From Actinomadura mexicana (GTDB taxonomy: Bacteria; Actinomycetota; Actinomycetes; Streptosporangiales; Streptosporangiaceae), in the NCBI RefSeq assembly GCF_900188105.1, contig NZ_FZNP01000003.1, positions 434,001 to 498,000 on the forward strand: a stretch of 64,000 nucleotides of DNA, in the 5' to 3' direction. Made by a program: the position numbers and the translations under genes. The notes under the pieces were generated by a model. That model saw only the letters and a list, made by a program, of their open reading frames with translations. It ran no database searches and was not told where the DNA came from. Positions 50,586 through 58,413 of this stretch are shown here, piece by piece. Within the stretch, counting starts at the first letter, position 1, and each line of letters begins with the position of its first letter.

Positions 50586-52517
50586 CTAGGCGGCCATGCC
50601 CTCGAAGCGGTCGTCCTGCGCAGCGACGAAGGCCGCACGCTCGAGGCCGTAGGCGAGCGCCGTGATGTAGACGTACGCCTGGTCCGGGTTGCCCAGGTGA
50701 AGGTTTCCCATGAGCTCTTCGGACCACATGCCCAGGTCGTTCTGACCAAGCAGGAGGTCCGCCATGACGGCGTCGGCACGCTCCAACTTGCCGAGCCGCA
50801 GGAAGACCTGCGCCACCCAGCCGGTGACGTTGTTGAACGTGCCCTCTTCGTCCGAAGTGATTCCGTCGCCGAAGGACGCCGTGTGGTACCGGACGTATCC
50901 CCGGCCGACCCGAAGCCCCTGGATGGGGTTGCTCGGGTCGTCAGAGGGCGCGTCGATGGCGCGTAGCGTGGCCTCCACGAGCTGCCTGTCACTCGGGTCG
51001 TCGAGGTTGAACACGTCCTGGCCCATGATGAACGCCAGGAGGATCGACGAATCGAGGACGTTCAGCCCGGGGGCGGCCACGATGACGCCATTGTGGACGC
51101 AGTTCTCCAGGACCCAGGCCTTGACCTCGTTGGCCATCTCCCTGTATTTGTGCGCCATGAACTTCAAGCCCAAAGACTCGAAGATCTTGGCGGCGAAGAT
51201 CAGGGCCTGGGCGTTCAGCAGCTGGGCCGACGCGTAGACGACGAACGCCTCGCCGTCCTGGCGACGGACCTCCCAAACCCCCGAACAGGGCTTGAACCTG
51301 GCCTGTGCGGCCTGCTCGGCCAGACAGAGCACGAGGTCCTCGAGCCCTCGGTCGAGCATGCCGCGCTGGGTCCCGCGCCACAGGTGATCCAGCGGGTAGA
51401 CCCACCGGTCGTGCTGCTTCTGGTTTCCCGCTCCGTTGCCGTAGCGGAAGAGGGAACCCCGGTAGCCCAGCTCAGGGACGATGTGCTCGCCCTGCTGAGC
51501 CACGTCCTCGCCGTTGGGCCCGTACATGATCTTCGTGCCCAGGAAGACGCTCGGGTTGGACCTGTACCACTCCAGGACGGCCGGAAGGACCTCGCGGTCC
51601 CCCAAGTCGTCCAGGGTGGAGACGGTGAGGCCACCGTCTCGCATCCAGTGGTAGAGGTAGTCCCACACCCGGATCGCCCGGCGGAGCCAGTTCGGGACAT
51701 CCTCCGGGAGGCTGCGCCCGAAGGCCGCGAAGAACGTCCCCGCCCGGTGGCCGAGGCCCCGGAGCAGGATCGCCCACCTGGTCATGTCGGACGCGGTGTC
51801 GTTGTCGGGAATCTTGTCGAGGGTCTGGACCCACGTGGCCCAGCCGTCGTCGGACTCCATGACGAGGTGCTCGATGTCCTTGTCCGACATCGGAACGTGG
51901 TTGTCGCGCCACCCGAGCCAGATCCAGGCCTTCTTCCCCGCCTCCAAGGTCAGGCGGCCCGTGAGGGAGGTCATGCCGTCGTCGAACTCGAGTGCCATGT
52001 TGGTGGCGAGGACCAGCTTGCGGCCCCCAACCTCGGCCTCGGCCACCGTGTACCCCGGCCTGAGCTGCCGGATGATCCAGACGAGCGGCTGCTCGCCCCG
52101 GTACCCGTGGCACAGGTTGAGGTCCAGACGGGCCGTGACGGACCCCCGCTCACAGGTGAGCAGGCGCACCATCTGGCCGAAGTTCGAGGATCCGGGCGAT
52201 CCGACCATCAACGCCTGTTCCCGGGCGGTTCCGGTCTGGGTCGCCCACGTCGACACCAGGGTGTGCGACAGGTCCTCGTACCTACGGTTGGTCGGGAACT
52301 CCTTGTCCTCCAGCGCGAGCCGGAGGCCGGTCTTCCACGACGGGTCGTACAGCGCGGTGATCACCGGGACGTCGTTGGCGTCCGGGAGGCCCCACGCGAT
52401 GACGTTCGACCTACGGTCGACGAGAGCACCCTCGCCCAGACCGTTGGCGAGTACGGCGAGGTCGCGGATCGGCGGAGACCGCCACGGACCACGCCGCTGA
52501 GAGGGACTCTGATTCAT
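50586..52517 (-). CDS. GH15-family glycoside hydrolase (glucoamylase/trehalase-like)
   Basis: This is a 643-residue protein. IRDLAVLANGLGEGALVDRR at the N-terminus is the usual GH15 opening. RVWDYLYHWMRDGGLTV (near 280) corresponds to the N-W-D-Y-R-Y-x-W-x-R-D motif. SGVWEVRRQDGE (near 412) carries the general-acid Glu, and LGMWSEELMGN (near 594) the second Glu, followed by NPDQAYVYITALAYG. The length matches actinobacterial GH15 proteins that act as trehalases or glucoamylases. No signal peptide is present, so it acts inside the cell. With the phosphatase-like gene nearby, trehalose turnover is a plausible theme. The ATG at 52517 follows CAGGAGG. Confidence 0.82.
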   Translation of the reverse strand: MNQSPSQRRGPWRSPPIRDLAVLANGLGEGALVDRRSNVIAWGLPDANDVPVITALYDPSWKTGLRLALEDKEFPTNRRYEDLSHTLVSTWATQTGTAREQALMVGSPGSSNFGQMVRLLTCERGSVTARLDLNLCHGYRGEQPLVWIIRQLRPGYTVAEAEVGGRKLVLATNMALEFDDGMTSLTGRLTLEAGKKAWIWLGWRDNHVPMSDKDIEHLVMESDDGWATWVQTLDKIPDNDTASDMTRWAILLRGLGHRAGTFFAAFGRSLPEDVPNWLRRAIRVWDYLYHWMRDGGLTVSTLDDLGDREVLPAVLEWYRSNPSVFLGTKIMYGPNGEDVAQQGEHIVPELGYRGSLFRYGNGAGNQKQHDRWVYPLDHLWRGTQRGMLDRGLEDLVLCLAEQAAQARFKPCSGVWEVRRQDGEAFVVYASAQLLNAQALIFAAKIFESLGLKFMAHKYREMANEVKAWVLENCVHNGVIVAAPGLNVLDSSILLAFIMGQDVFNLDDPSDRQLVEATLRAIDAPSDDPSNPIQGLRVGRGYVRYHTASFGDGITSDEEGTFNNVTGWVAQVFLRLGKLERADAVMADLLLGQNDLGMWSEELMGNLHLGNPDQAYVYITALAYGLERAAFVAAQDDRFEGMAA

Positions 52518-53173
52518 GAGCCCTGTCCTCCTGTTGTTTGAGCGATCCATCTTTGTGGCCCCTAGAGCCACAGACGGTGTCCGGCGGGTGCCGGACACTG
52601 TTAACCGTCCCGAAACCTCCGCGAAACGCAATCAGAAAATTCTGCCGGATCGGTCGAACGGTCGGGAACGGGCGTGCCTGTTAGATGACGGACCGTCGTG
52701 CTGTCAAGGGTCGATTCGAAAACGTCGCCTGATCGTGCCAGCCAATGTGGAATAAGTTCTGCGGCGGCCGCTGTGGGGGTGCGCTCTCAGGCGCCGCCGG
52801 AGATGCGGGTTCGCGGCGTCGCCCGTGGTGGTAGGGACACGGGACGTGACGGAAAACGGAGGGAGCCTCCGCAAAGTTCCTCCGGAAGCGTCCGCCGTTT
52901 CTGTGCGCCCTCGCCGGCGGTTCACGAAGCCACCGCTTTCCAGGGAGGGCGTGCACCCCCCCGCGGGCTAGAGCCAGAAATGGCGTCAAAGGCGTTTCGT
53001 AAGAGCCTGTTCACCGGGCGGCCACCCGCATGTCCCCGCGGCTGAGTCGGCATGCATGAAGATCGTTGAGCACGACCCGGCTCCACGGAGTCGTACCCGT
53101 TCATCGGTGCGACAAAGGGAGCCGGGTCACCACCGGTTCTCTTTGTGCGCACTTCACACGAGGAGTTCCGGAA
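52518..53173. other. 656-base gene-free stretch: GH15 leader, promoter and unassigned DNA
   Basis: The GH15 leader has hairpins 52577-52598 (GTGTCCGGC/GCCGGACAC) and 52554-52572 (TGTGGC/GCCACA). From about 52640 to 53060 I see only low-quality short frames. One possible folded element lies near 52853-52900 (AAACGG...CCGTTT around GGAGG/CCTCC). The leader of the gene at 53174 contains a hairpin ACCCGGCTCC/GGGAGCCGGGT near 53072-53135. No copy of the shared promoter precedes that gene. Confidence 0.5.
52604..52631 (-). promoter_or_regulatory. shared promoter class, copy 13: TTGCGT-N16-GACGGT
   Basis: TTGCGT at 52626-52631 and GACGGT at 52604-52609 are 16 bases apart. The sequence TTTCGGGACGGTTAAC is the same as in copy 12. 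The leader is about 80 nt with two hairpins. Confidence 0.7.
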
Positions 53174-54484
53174 ATGACAAACCAAAGTTCTGAACGCAAG
53201 CGGTACCCCTGGCTGGGGGTGGCGCTCGGAGGCGCGGACCGGCTCAGCTCCGCGTCGGGCAAGGCCCTCCTGGACAACCGGCTGATCGGCGCGAACGGTC
53301 TGCAGGTGCACCAGGCGACGGCGCTGGAGGCGACCTTCGGCGGGCTCCTGCTCCTGCTCCGCCTCTTCTTCTGGAAGCTTTCGGGGAAGGGCGGAGACGA
53401 CAGGCCCGCAGCCGAGATGCCGGCACGGTCGCGGCGCAAACTGTCCCTGATGACGTTCGGGGTGATCGGCATGGACAAGGCGCTGCTGTTCGCGGCCCTG
53501 TCCTTCATCCCCTTCAGCGTCGCCGGAGGGATCTACTACACCGTCCCGCTCTCCATTCCCGTCATCGCGGGGTTCAGGAGCGGGAGCAGGGGGCGAGCCG
53601 CCCTTCTCACGCTCTTCGCGGCGGCCGCCGCGCTCGGCGTGGTCCTGCTCGTCCAGCGAGACGGGCCGGCTTCGGGAAGCGGCTACCTGCTCGGCGTGAT
53701 CTGCGCCCTCGGCGCGGGCGTCCTGCGGACGCTGTACCTTCCCGTCACCGACCGCCTCATCAAGGGCGCGGGCCGGTTCTACACCGAGAAGGTGATCGCC
53801 TGGTCGACGCTGTCCGTCGGCGTGCTCGCCGGCGGCATCGTCATGCTCACGGGGGGCTTCGCCTTCCTGAGCTGGCAGATCGTCCTGTGGGCGCTGCTGG
53901 TCGGGCTGCTGAACAACACCCTGCCCCGCATCATCCAGATGCCGGCGAGGGAACTCGCGGGCGACGCCGTGTACGCGGTGTTCCTCACCGCGAGTCCGCT
54001 GATCGCCACGCTCGTCGGGCTGGCCTTCCTGGACACGCGGCTGATCCCGATCCAGTGGGCCGGGGTCATCGTCATCACGGTGGCCGCGGCCGCGGTCGCC
54101 CAGATGAGCTTCAGCCTCAGGGACCGGGGCCACGCGCCGCTCATCGAGCTGTCGTCGGCCACGCCCGAGGCCGTCCTGCAGCACGCCCTGGACGAGCGCG
54201 GCAAGATCCTGGAGACGCTCGAACGGCTCACCCAGGAGTACGGGGACTGCGAGCAGGCCGTCGCCCAGGCGGAACGCAGGGTCGCCGAGGCCAGGCTCGC
54301 GAAGGCTCGCGCCGACGCGAAGAAGGCGGAGGCCGCGGCGGTGAAGACCCGGACCGAGGCGGAGAGGGCCGCGGCCCAGGCGCAGACCGCCGCCGCCCAC
54401 AAGGACGCCGCCGAGGCCGCGGTCAGGACGGCGGAGGAGGGGGTCCGTCTCGCTCTGGAGAAGGCCCCGGCCACGTCGTCCTAG
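53174..54484 (+). CDS. EamA-like transporter with long C-terminal coiled coil (island transporter 3)
   Basis: This is a 436-residue protein. About ten membrane helices lie within residues 10-315; MDKALLFAALSFIPFSVAGGIYY and AVYAVFLTASPLIATLVGLAFLD are typical EamA half-ends. From about 335 on it is a soluble Ala/Glu/Lys/Arg coiled coil (ERRVAEARLAKARADAKKAE and similar). DMT transporters normally stop after helix 10, so this tail of about 100 residues is unusual and may link to a partner or oligomerise. GAGGAG is upstream of ATG. It ends the island; a hairpin with the array apex and a terminator follow. Confidence 0.82.
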   Translation: MTNQSSERKRYPWLGVALGGADRLSSASGKALLDNRLIGANGLQVHQATALEATFGGLLLLLRLFFWKLSGKGGDDRPAAEMPARSRRKLSLMTFGVIGMDKALLFAALSFIPFSVAGGIYYTVPLSIPVIAGFRSGSRGRAALLTLFAAAAALGVVLLVQRDGPASGSGYLLGVICALGAGVLRTLYLPVTDRLIKGAGRFYTEKVIAWSTLSVGVLAGGIVMLTGGFAFLSWQIVLWALLVGLLNNTLPRIIQMPARELAGDAVYAVFLTASPLIATLVGLAFLDTRLIPIQWAGVIVITVAAAAVAQMSFSLRDRGHAPLIELSSATPEAVLQHALDERGKILETLERLTQEYGDCEQAVAQAERRVAEARLAKARADAKKAEAAAVKTRTEAERAAAQAQTAAAHKDAAEAAVRTAEEGVRLALEKAPATSS

Positions 54485-54583
54485 CGGCGGTCGCCGCGGC
54501 GGGCACATCGCCCGCCTGACGGCGGGACGTACACCGCCCTAGAGGTGGAGCAGGGGCGCGGAGACGGTCTCCGCACATCTGAA

Positions 54584-54627
54584 CACGGTTCGGGGCCGGG
54601 CCGGCCAACCCGCGCCCCCGAACCGTG
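54584..54627. repeat. fifth copy of the GGGCCGGCCAACCC-apex hairpin
   Basis: Arms CACGGTTCGGGG/CCCCGAACCGTG enclose GGGCCGGCCAACCC, the same apex as the array at 49868-50186, with a completely different stem sequence. It lies 100 bases after the transporter gene stop. Confidence 0.7.
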
Positions 54628-54671
54628 GAACCGACAGCAGCGTGACGCCGGCCAGCGCCACGTATCCAGAT

Positions 54672-54701
54672 GACGGCGGGAGGAGCCATCCTCCCGCCGT
54701 C
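54672..54701. terminator. bidirectional hairpin terminator
   Basis: Perfect 13-bp stem GACGGCGGGAGGA/TCCTCCCGCCGTC, loop GCCA, with CCCTTTCT after it, between convergent genes ending at 54484 and 54708. Confidence 0.8.
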
Positions 54702-54707
54702 CCTTTC

Positions 54708-55745
54708 TCACAGCTCGGCGCCGGACCGGTGGTCGTCGGCCTCGGCCGGGACGGCCCTGTCGGCCTCGGCCGGGACGGCCCTGTCGGCCTCGGCGGGGAC
54801 GGCCCCGTCGGCTCCGGCCGGGACGGCCCGGTGGCAGGCGACGCTGTGCTCGTCGGCGAGCGGCAGCAGCCGCGGATCCTCGGTGGCGCACCGGTCGACC
54901 GCGATCGGGCAGCGGTGCCGGAACGGGCAGCCCTCGGCGGCGGGCAGCGCGTCCGAGGCGCCGGCGGCCCGGTGCGCCGCGCCCAGCCGGGGGACGGCGT
55001 CGCGCAGCGCGGCGGTGTAGGGGTGGGCCGGGGCGCCGAGCACGGTGCCGATCGGGCCGGACTCCACGATCCGCCCGGCGAACAGGACGTGCACGGTGTC
55101 GCAGAGCCGGTCGACGATGGCCAGGTTGTGGGTGATCAGCAGGTAGCTCAGCCCGTGCTCGTCGCGCAGCCCCGCCAGCAGGTCCAGCACGTGGGCCTGC
55201 ACGGTGACGTCCAGGGCGCTGGTCGGCTCGTCGAGGACGAGCAGCCGCGGGTCGACCGCCAGCGCCCGGGCGATGACGACGCGCTGCCGCTGCCCGCCGG
55301 ACAGCTGGTGGGGGCGGCGCCCGGCGAGGTCGGGATCGAGGCCGACGTCGGTGAGCAGCTCCGTCACCGACGGGAGGTCCCCGTCCTTCCCCGCGGGCTC
55401 GCCGCCGGCGCGGCGCCGCCGGATCCGCAGCGCCTCGGAGATCGAGGCGCCGATGCGCATCCGGGGGTCGAGGGCCTCGCTGCCGTCCTGGAACACCGGC
55501 TGGACCTGCGAGCGGTACAGCGCCCGCCCCGCCCGGTCGAGCCGGGCGATGTCGCGGTCGCGGAACAGCACCCGGCCGCGCTCGGGCCTGACCAGGCCGA
55601 GCAGCGCCCGCGCGATGGTGGTCTTGCCCGATCCGCTCTCCCCGATGACGGCGACGCCGCCGGAGTTCTCCGGCACCGTGAGGGAGACGCCGCGGACCAC
55701 CGGGGTCCGGTCGTAGCTGACGGTGAGATCGTCCGCGCTGAGCAT
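54708..55745 (-). CDS. oligopeptide-type ABC importer ATPase (OppF/DppF-like)
   Basis: This is a 345-residue protein. Walker A GESGSGKTTIARALLG, signature LSGGQRQRVVIARALA, Walker B LLVLDEPTSALD and the H-loop in LLITHNLAIV are all intact. The C-terminal Cys-containing oligo/HPY extension (CPFRHRCPIAVDRC) is typical of Opp/Dpp ATPases. The last about 40 residues are a repeat of VPAEADRA. Its start follows the OppD-like gene within three bases, in a five-gene importer operon. Confidence 0.92.
   Translation of the reverse strand: MLSADDLTVSYDRTPVVRGVSLTVPENSGGVAVIGESGSGKTTIARALLGLVRPERGRVLFRDRDIARLDRAGRALYRSQVQPVFQDGSEALDPRMRIGASISEALRIRRRRAGGEPAGKDGDLPSVTELLTDVGLDPDLAGRRPHQLSGGQRQRVVIARALAVDPRLLVLDEPTSALDVTVQAHVLDLLAGLRDEHGLSYLLITHNLAIVDRLCDTVHVLFAGRIVESGPIGTVLGAPAHPYTAALRDAVPRLGAAHRAAGASDALPAAEGCPFRHRCPIAVDRCATEDPRLLPLADEHSVACHRAVPAGADGAVPAEADRAVPAEADRAVPAEADDHRSGAEL
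54737..54832. repeat. 24-bp tandem repeat at the 3' end of the ATPase gene
   Basis: Four units of about 24 bp (CGGCCTCGGCCGGGACGGCC core), two identical, encode the VPAEADRA repeats at the C-terminus. Confidence 0.85.
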
Positions 55746-55747
55746 GG

Positions 55748-56512
55748 TCACTCCCCGATCGCGGGGACCGCGTCGAGCAGTTCCCGGGTGTAGGCGGCGG
55801 AGGGGCTTTGCAGGACGTCGGCGGCCGGTCCCGCCTCGACCACACTGCCCTGCCGCATGACGACGACGTGGTCGGCGATCCCGGACACGACGGCCAGGTC
55901 GTGCGAGACGAAGACCAGGGCGATCCCGTGCTCGTCGCGCAGCCGGGCCAGCAGGTCCAGGACGGCGGCCTGCACGGTGACGTCCAGCGCGCTGGTGGGC
56001 TCGTCGGCCAGGATGACGTCGGCGCGCAGGGCGACGGCCATCGCGATGGCGAAGCGCTGCGCCTGGCCGCCGGAGACCTGGTGCGGGTAGCGGCGCAGCA
56101 GCCCGGGGTCGAGCAGGACGCTGCGCAGCGCCTCCTCGGTCCGCTCGCGGGCCTCGGCGCCGCGCAGGCCGTGCCGGGCGAGCACCCGTTTGAGCAGGGC
56201 CCCGAGCCGCATCGTGGGGTTGAGGGACGCCTGCGGGCTCTGGCTGACCAGGGCGATGACCGAGCCGCGCAGCTTCGACAGGGTCCGGTCGTCCGCCGTC
56301 ACGACGTCCGTGCCGTTGACGACGACCTTTCCGCTGACCCGCAGCCCGTCGGTCAGCCCGAGCATCGCGTTCAGGGCCGTGGTCTTGCCCGACCCGCTCT
56401 CGCCGACGATCGCGGCGCACTCGCCGGGGCCGACGCTCAGCTCGTCGAGCGAGGCCAGCAGCCGGTCGCCGGCCCGCACCCGCAGGTTCTCCGCAGTGAG
56501 CACCGCTTTCAT
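55748..56512 (-). CDS. oligopeptide-type ABC importer ATPase (OppD/DppD-like)
   Basis: This is a 254-residue protein with Walker A GESGSGKTTALNAMLG, Q-loop SQSPQASLNP, signature VSGGQAQRFAIAMAVAL, Walker B VILADEPTSALD and H-loop VSHDLAVV. It stops right after the nucleotide-binding domain, lacking the usual OppD C-terminal extension. Its ATG overlaps the permease stop (ATGA at 56509-56512). Confidence 0.92.
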   Translation of the reverse strand: MKAVLTAENLRVRAGDRLLASLDELSVGPGECAAIVGESGSGKTTALNAMLGLTDGLRVSGKVVVNGTDVVTADDRTLSKLRGSVIALVSQSPQASLNPTMRLGALLKRVLARHGLRGAEARERTEEALRSVLLDPGLLRRYPHQVSGGQAQRFAIAMAVALRADVILADEPTSALDVTVQAAVLDLLARLRDEHGIALVFVSHDLAVVSGIADHVVVMRQGSVVEAGPAADVLQSPSAAYTRELLDAVPAIGE

Positions 56513-57399
56513 CGGGTGACCTCCCGCCGGGGGTCGAGGGCGGACCGCAGGCCCTCGCCGAGCACGTTGAAGCAGAACGCCGTGACCACGATGGCCAGGC
56601 CGGGGAAGGCGACCACCCACCAGTTCGTGGTGAACAGGCTCTGCCCCTGCTGGACCATCAGCCCCCATTCCGCGGTGGGCTCCTGCGGCCCGAGGCCGAG
56701 GAAGGACAGCGCCGCGGCCGTGAGGATGACCCCGCCCGCGTCCAGGGACAGCTGGACCAGGACCGGGGTCAGCGAGTTGGGCAGGACGTGCCGCAGCACG
56801 ATCCGCGTCCGGGACCCGCCGAGGCAGCGGGCCGCGTCGATGAAGCCGCGCGATCTGATGGACGTCGCGGCGACCGCGCTCATCCGGGCGTACCAGGGCC
56901 ACCAGGACGCGGTGATGGCGATGATCGCCCCCTGCGTCCCCGGGTGCAGCACGAGCGCCAGCGCCACCGACAGCAGCAGCGCCGGGAAGGCCAGGAACAC
57001 GTCGGTGATCCGCATGATGACGTCCCGGACGATCCCGCCCGCGTACCCGGCGACGACGCCGAGCAGCACGCCGATGACGGCGGACAGGGCGAGCACCGCG
57101 ACGGCGATCGTCAGTGAGGTGCGCGCCCCGTAGAGCACCCGGGTCAGCATGTCGCGGCCGACCCCGTCGGTCCCGAACCAGTGCTCGCCGCCGGGCGCCC
57201 GCAGCGCCTCGGCCGGGTGGGTCGCGTCGGTCCCGTCGCCCGGATAGGGCGCCAGCAGCGGGGCCGCGATGGCCGCGACCACGACCAGGGCGAGGACCAC
57301 GGCGCCGACGGCGGCCAGCCGGTCGGTGCGGGCCGCCCGCATCACCCGGTGCACGGGCCGTTCCCGCAGGGGCGCGGCGGGGGTGTCGAGAGCGGTCAT
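56509..57399 (-). CDS. ABC importer permease (DppC-like)
   Basis: This is a 296-residue protein with a short cytoplasmic head, one leading helix (about 28-50) and five further helices. LVQQGQSLFTTNWWVVAFPGLA and the EAA loop region (AVAATSIRSRGFIDAARCLG) are typical of OppC/DppC. The start overlaps the stop of the preceding permease gene by four bases. Confidence 0.92.
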   Translation of the reverse strand: MTALDTPAAPLRERPVHRVMRAARTDRLAAVGAVVLALVVVAAIAAPLLAPYPGDGTDATHPAEALRAPGGEHWFGTDGVGRDMLTRVLYGARTSLTIAVAVLALSAVIGVLLGVVAGYAGGIVRDVIMRITDVFLAFPALLLSVALALVLHPGTQGAIIAITASWWPWYARMSAVAATSIRSRGFIDAARCLGGSRTRIVLRHVLPNSLTPVLVQLSLDAGGVILTAAALSFLGLGPQEPTAEWGLMVQQGQSLFTTNWWVVAFPGLAIVVTAFCFNVLGEGLRSALDPRREVTR

Positions 57400-58412
57400 C
57401 TGATCCTCACCCGCGGGTCGATGGCGGCCTGCGCGAGGTCCACCAGCAGGTTGACGACGACGTAGGTGAACGCGATCGCGATGGTGACGCCCGCGATGGC
57501 GGGGGCGTCGGACGAGCGGATCGAGTCGGCCGCGTACCGGCCGAGCCCGGGCCAGTTGAAGATGGCCTCGACCAGGAAGGCGTTCACCAGCGAGAAGGCG
57601 AAGACGAGCGCCAGCAGGGCCAGCACCGGGCTGAGCGCGGGCCGCAGCGAGAACCGGGTCAGCACCTGCCAGCGGGTGAAGCCGAGGGCCCGTTCCAGCC
57701 GCGCGTGGTTCTGCGTCGACTCCTCGATGAGCGCGGCGCGGGTCATCTGGGCGACCACGCCGGTCGGATAGGCGGAGATCGCGGCCGCGGGCAGCACGAG
57801 GTGGGCCAGGGTGCTGCCGAGGACCGGCCAGTTCCCGGTGATCAGCGCGTCCACCGCCGTGATGTTGGTGTACAGGTGCAGCGGGCTGGTGCCGTCCAGT
57901 TCGGGGTCGTACTCACCGGCGACGGGGAGCCAGCCCAGTTTGGTGGCGAACACGTTCTGCGCGAAGAGCGCCAGCAGGAAGACCGGCACCGACACGCCCG
58001 CCATCGAGGTGATCCGGATGGATCCGTCGGCCGGCCGGCCCCGGAACCGGGCGGCGAGCACCCCGAGCGGAATGCCCACCAGCACCGCGATGATCACCCC
58101 GGTGCCGACCAGCTCCAGCGAGGCGGGGAAGGCGGTGGAGATGTCGCCGAGCACGTCCTGGCGGGTGTGCAGGCTGATTCCCCAGTCGCCCTGGACCAGC
58201 GAGGTGAGGTAGTCCCAGAGCTGGACGGGCAGCGTGTCGTCCAGGCCGAGCTCCGCGCGGGTCCGGGCGAGCTCGGCGGCGGAGGCCCGGGGCCCGGCGT
58301 AGGTCACCGCCGGGTCCCCGGGGACCAGCCGCATCACCACGAAGGTGAGCACCACGACACCGGCCACGACGAACGCGGCCTGTGCCAGGCGTCGGAGCAG
58401 GTAGCGGGTCAT
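57396..58412 (-). CDS. ABC importer permease (DppB-like)
   Basis: This is a 338-residue protein. MTRYLLRRLAQAAFVVAGVV is the classic OppB/DppB N-terminus. Further features are VMRLVPGDPAVTYAGP, six helices, and the EAA loop ARLERALGFTRWQVLTRFSL. It lies directly after the binding-protein gene (one-base gap) and overlaps the DppC-like gene. Confidence 0.93.
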   Translation of the reverse strand: MTRYLLRRLAQAAFVVAGVVVLTFVVMRLVPGDPAVTYAGPRASAAELARTRAELGLDDTLPVQLWDYLTSLVQGDWGISLHTRQDVLGDISTAFPASLELVGTGVIIAVLVGIPLGVLAARFRGRPADGSIRITSMAGVSVPVFLLALFAQNVFATKLGWLPVAGEYDPELDGTSPLHLYTNITAVDALITGNWPVLGSTLAHLVLPAAAISAYPTGVVAQMTRAALIEESTQNHARLERALGFTRWQVLTRFSLRPALSPVLALLALVFAFSLVNAFLVEAIFNWPGLGRYAADSIRSSDAPAIAGVTIAIAFTYVVVNLLVDLAQAAIDPRVRIR

Positions 58413-58413
58413 G

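Noticed and set aside
52681..52989. 102-residue minus-strand frame in the gap after the GH15 gene
   Set aside because: Composition is Arg/Pro/His-rich, no ribosome binding site and no family resemblance.
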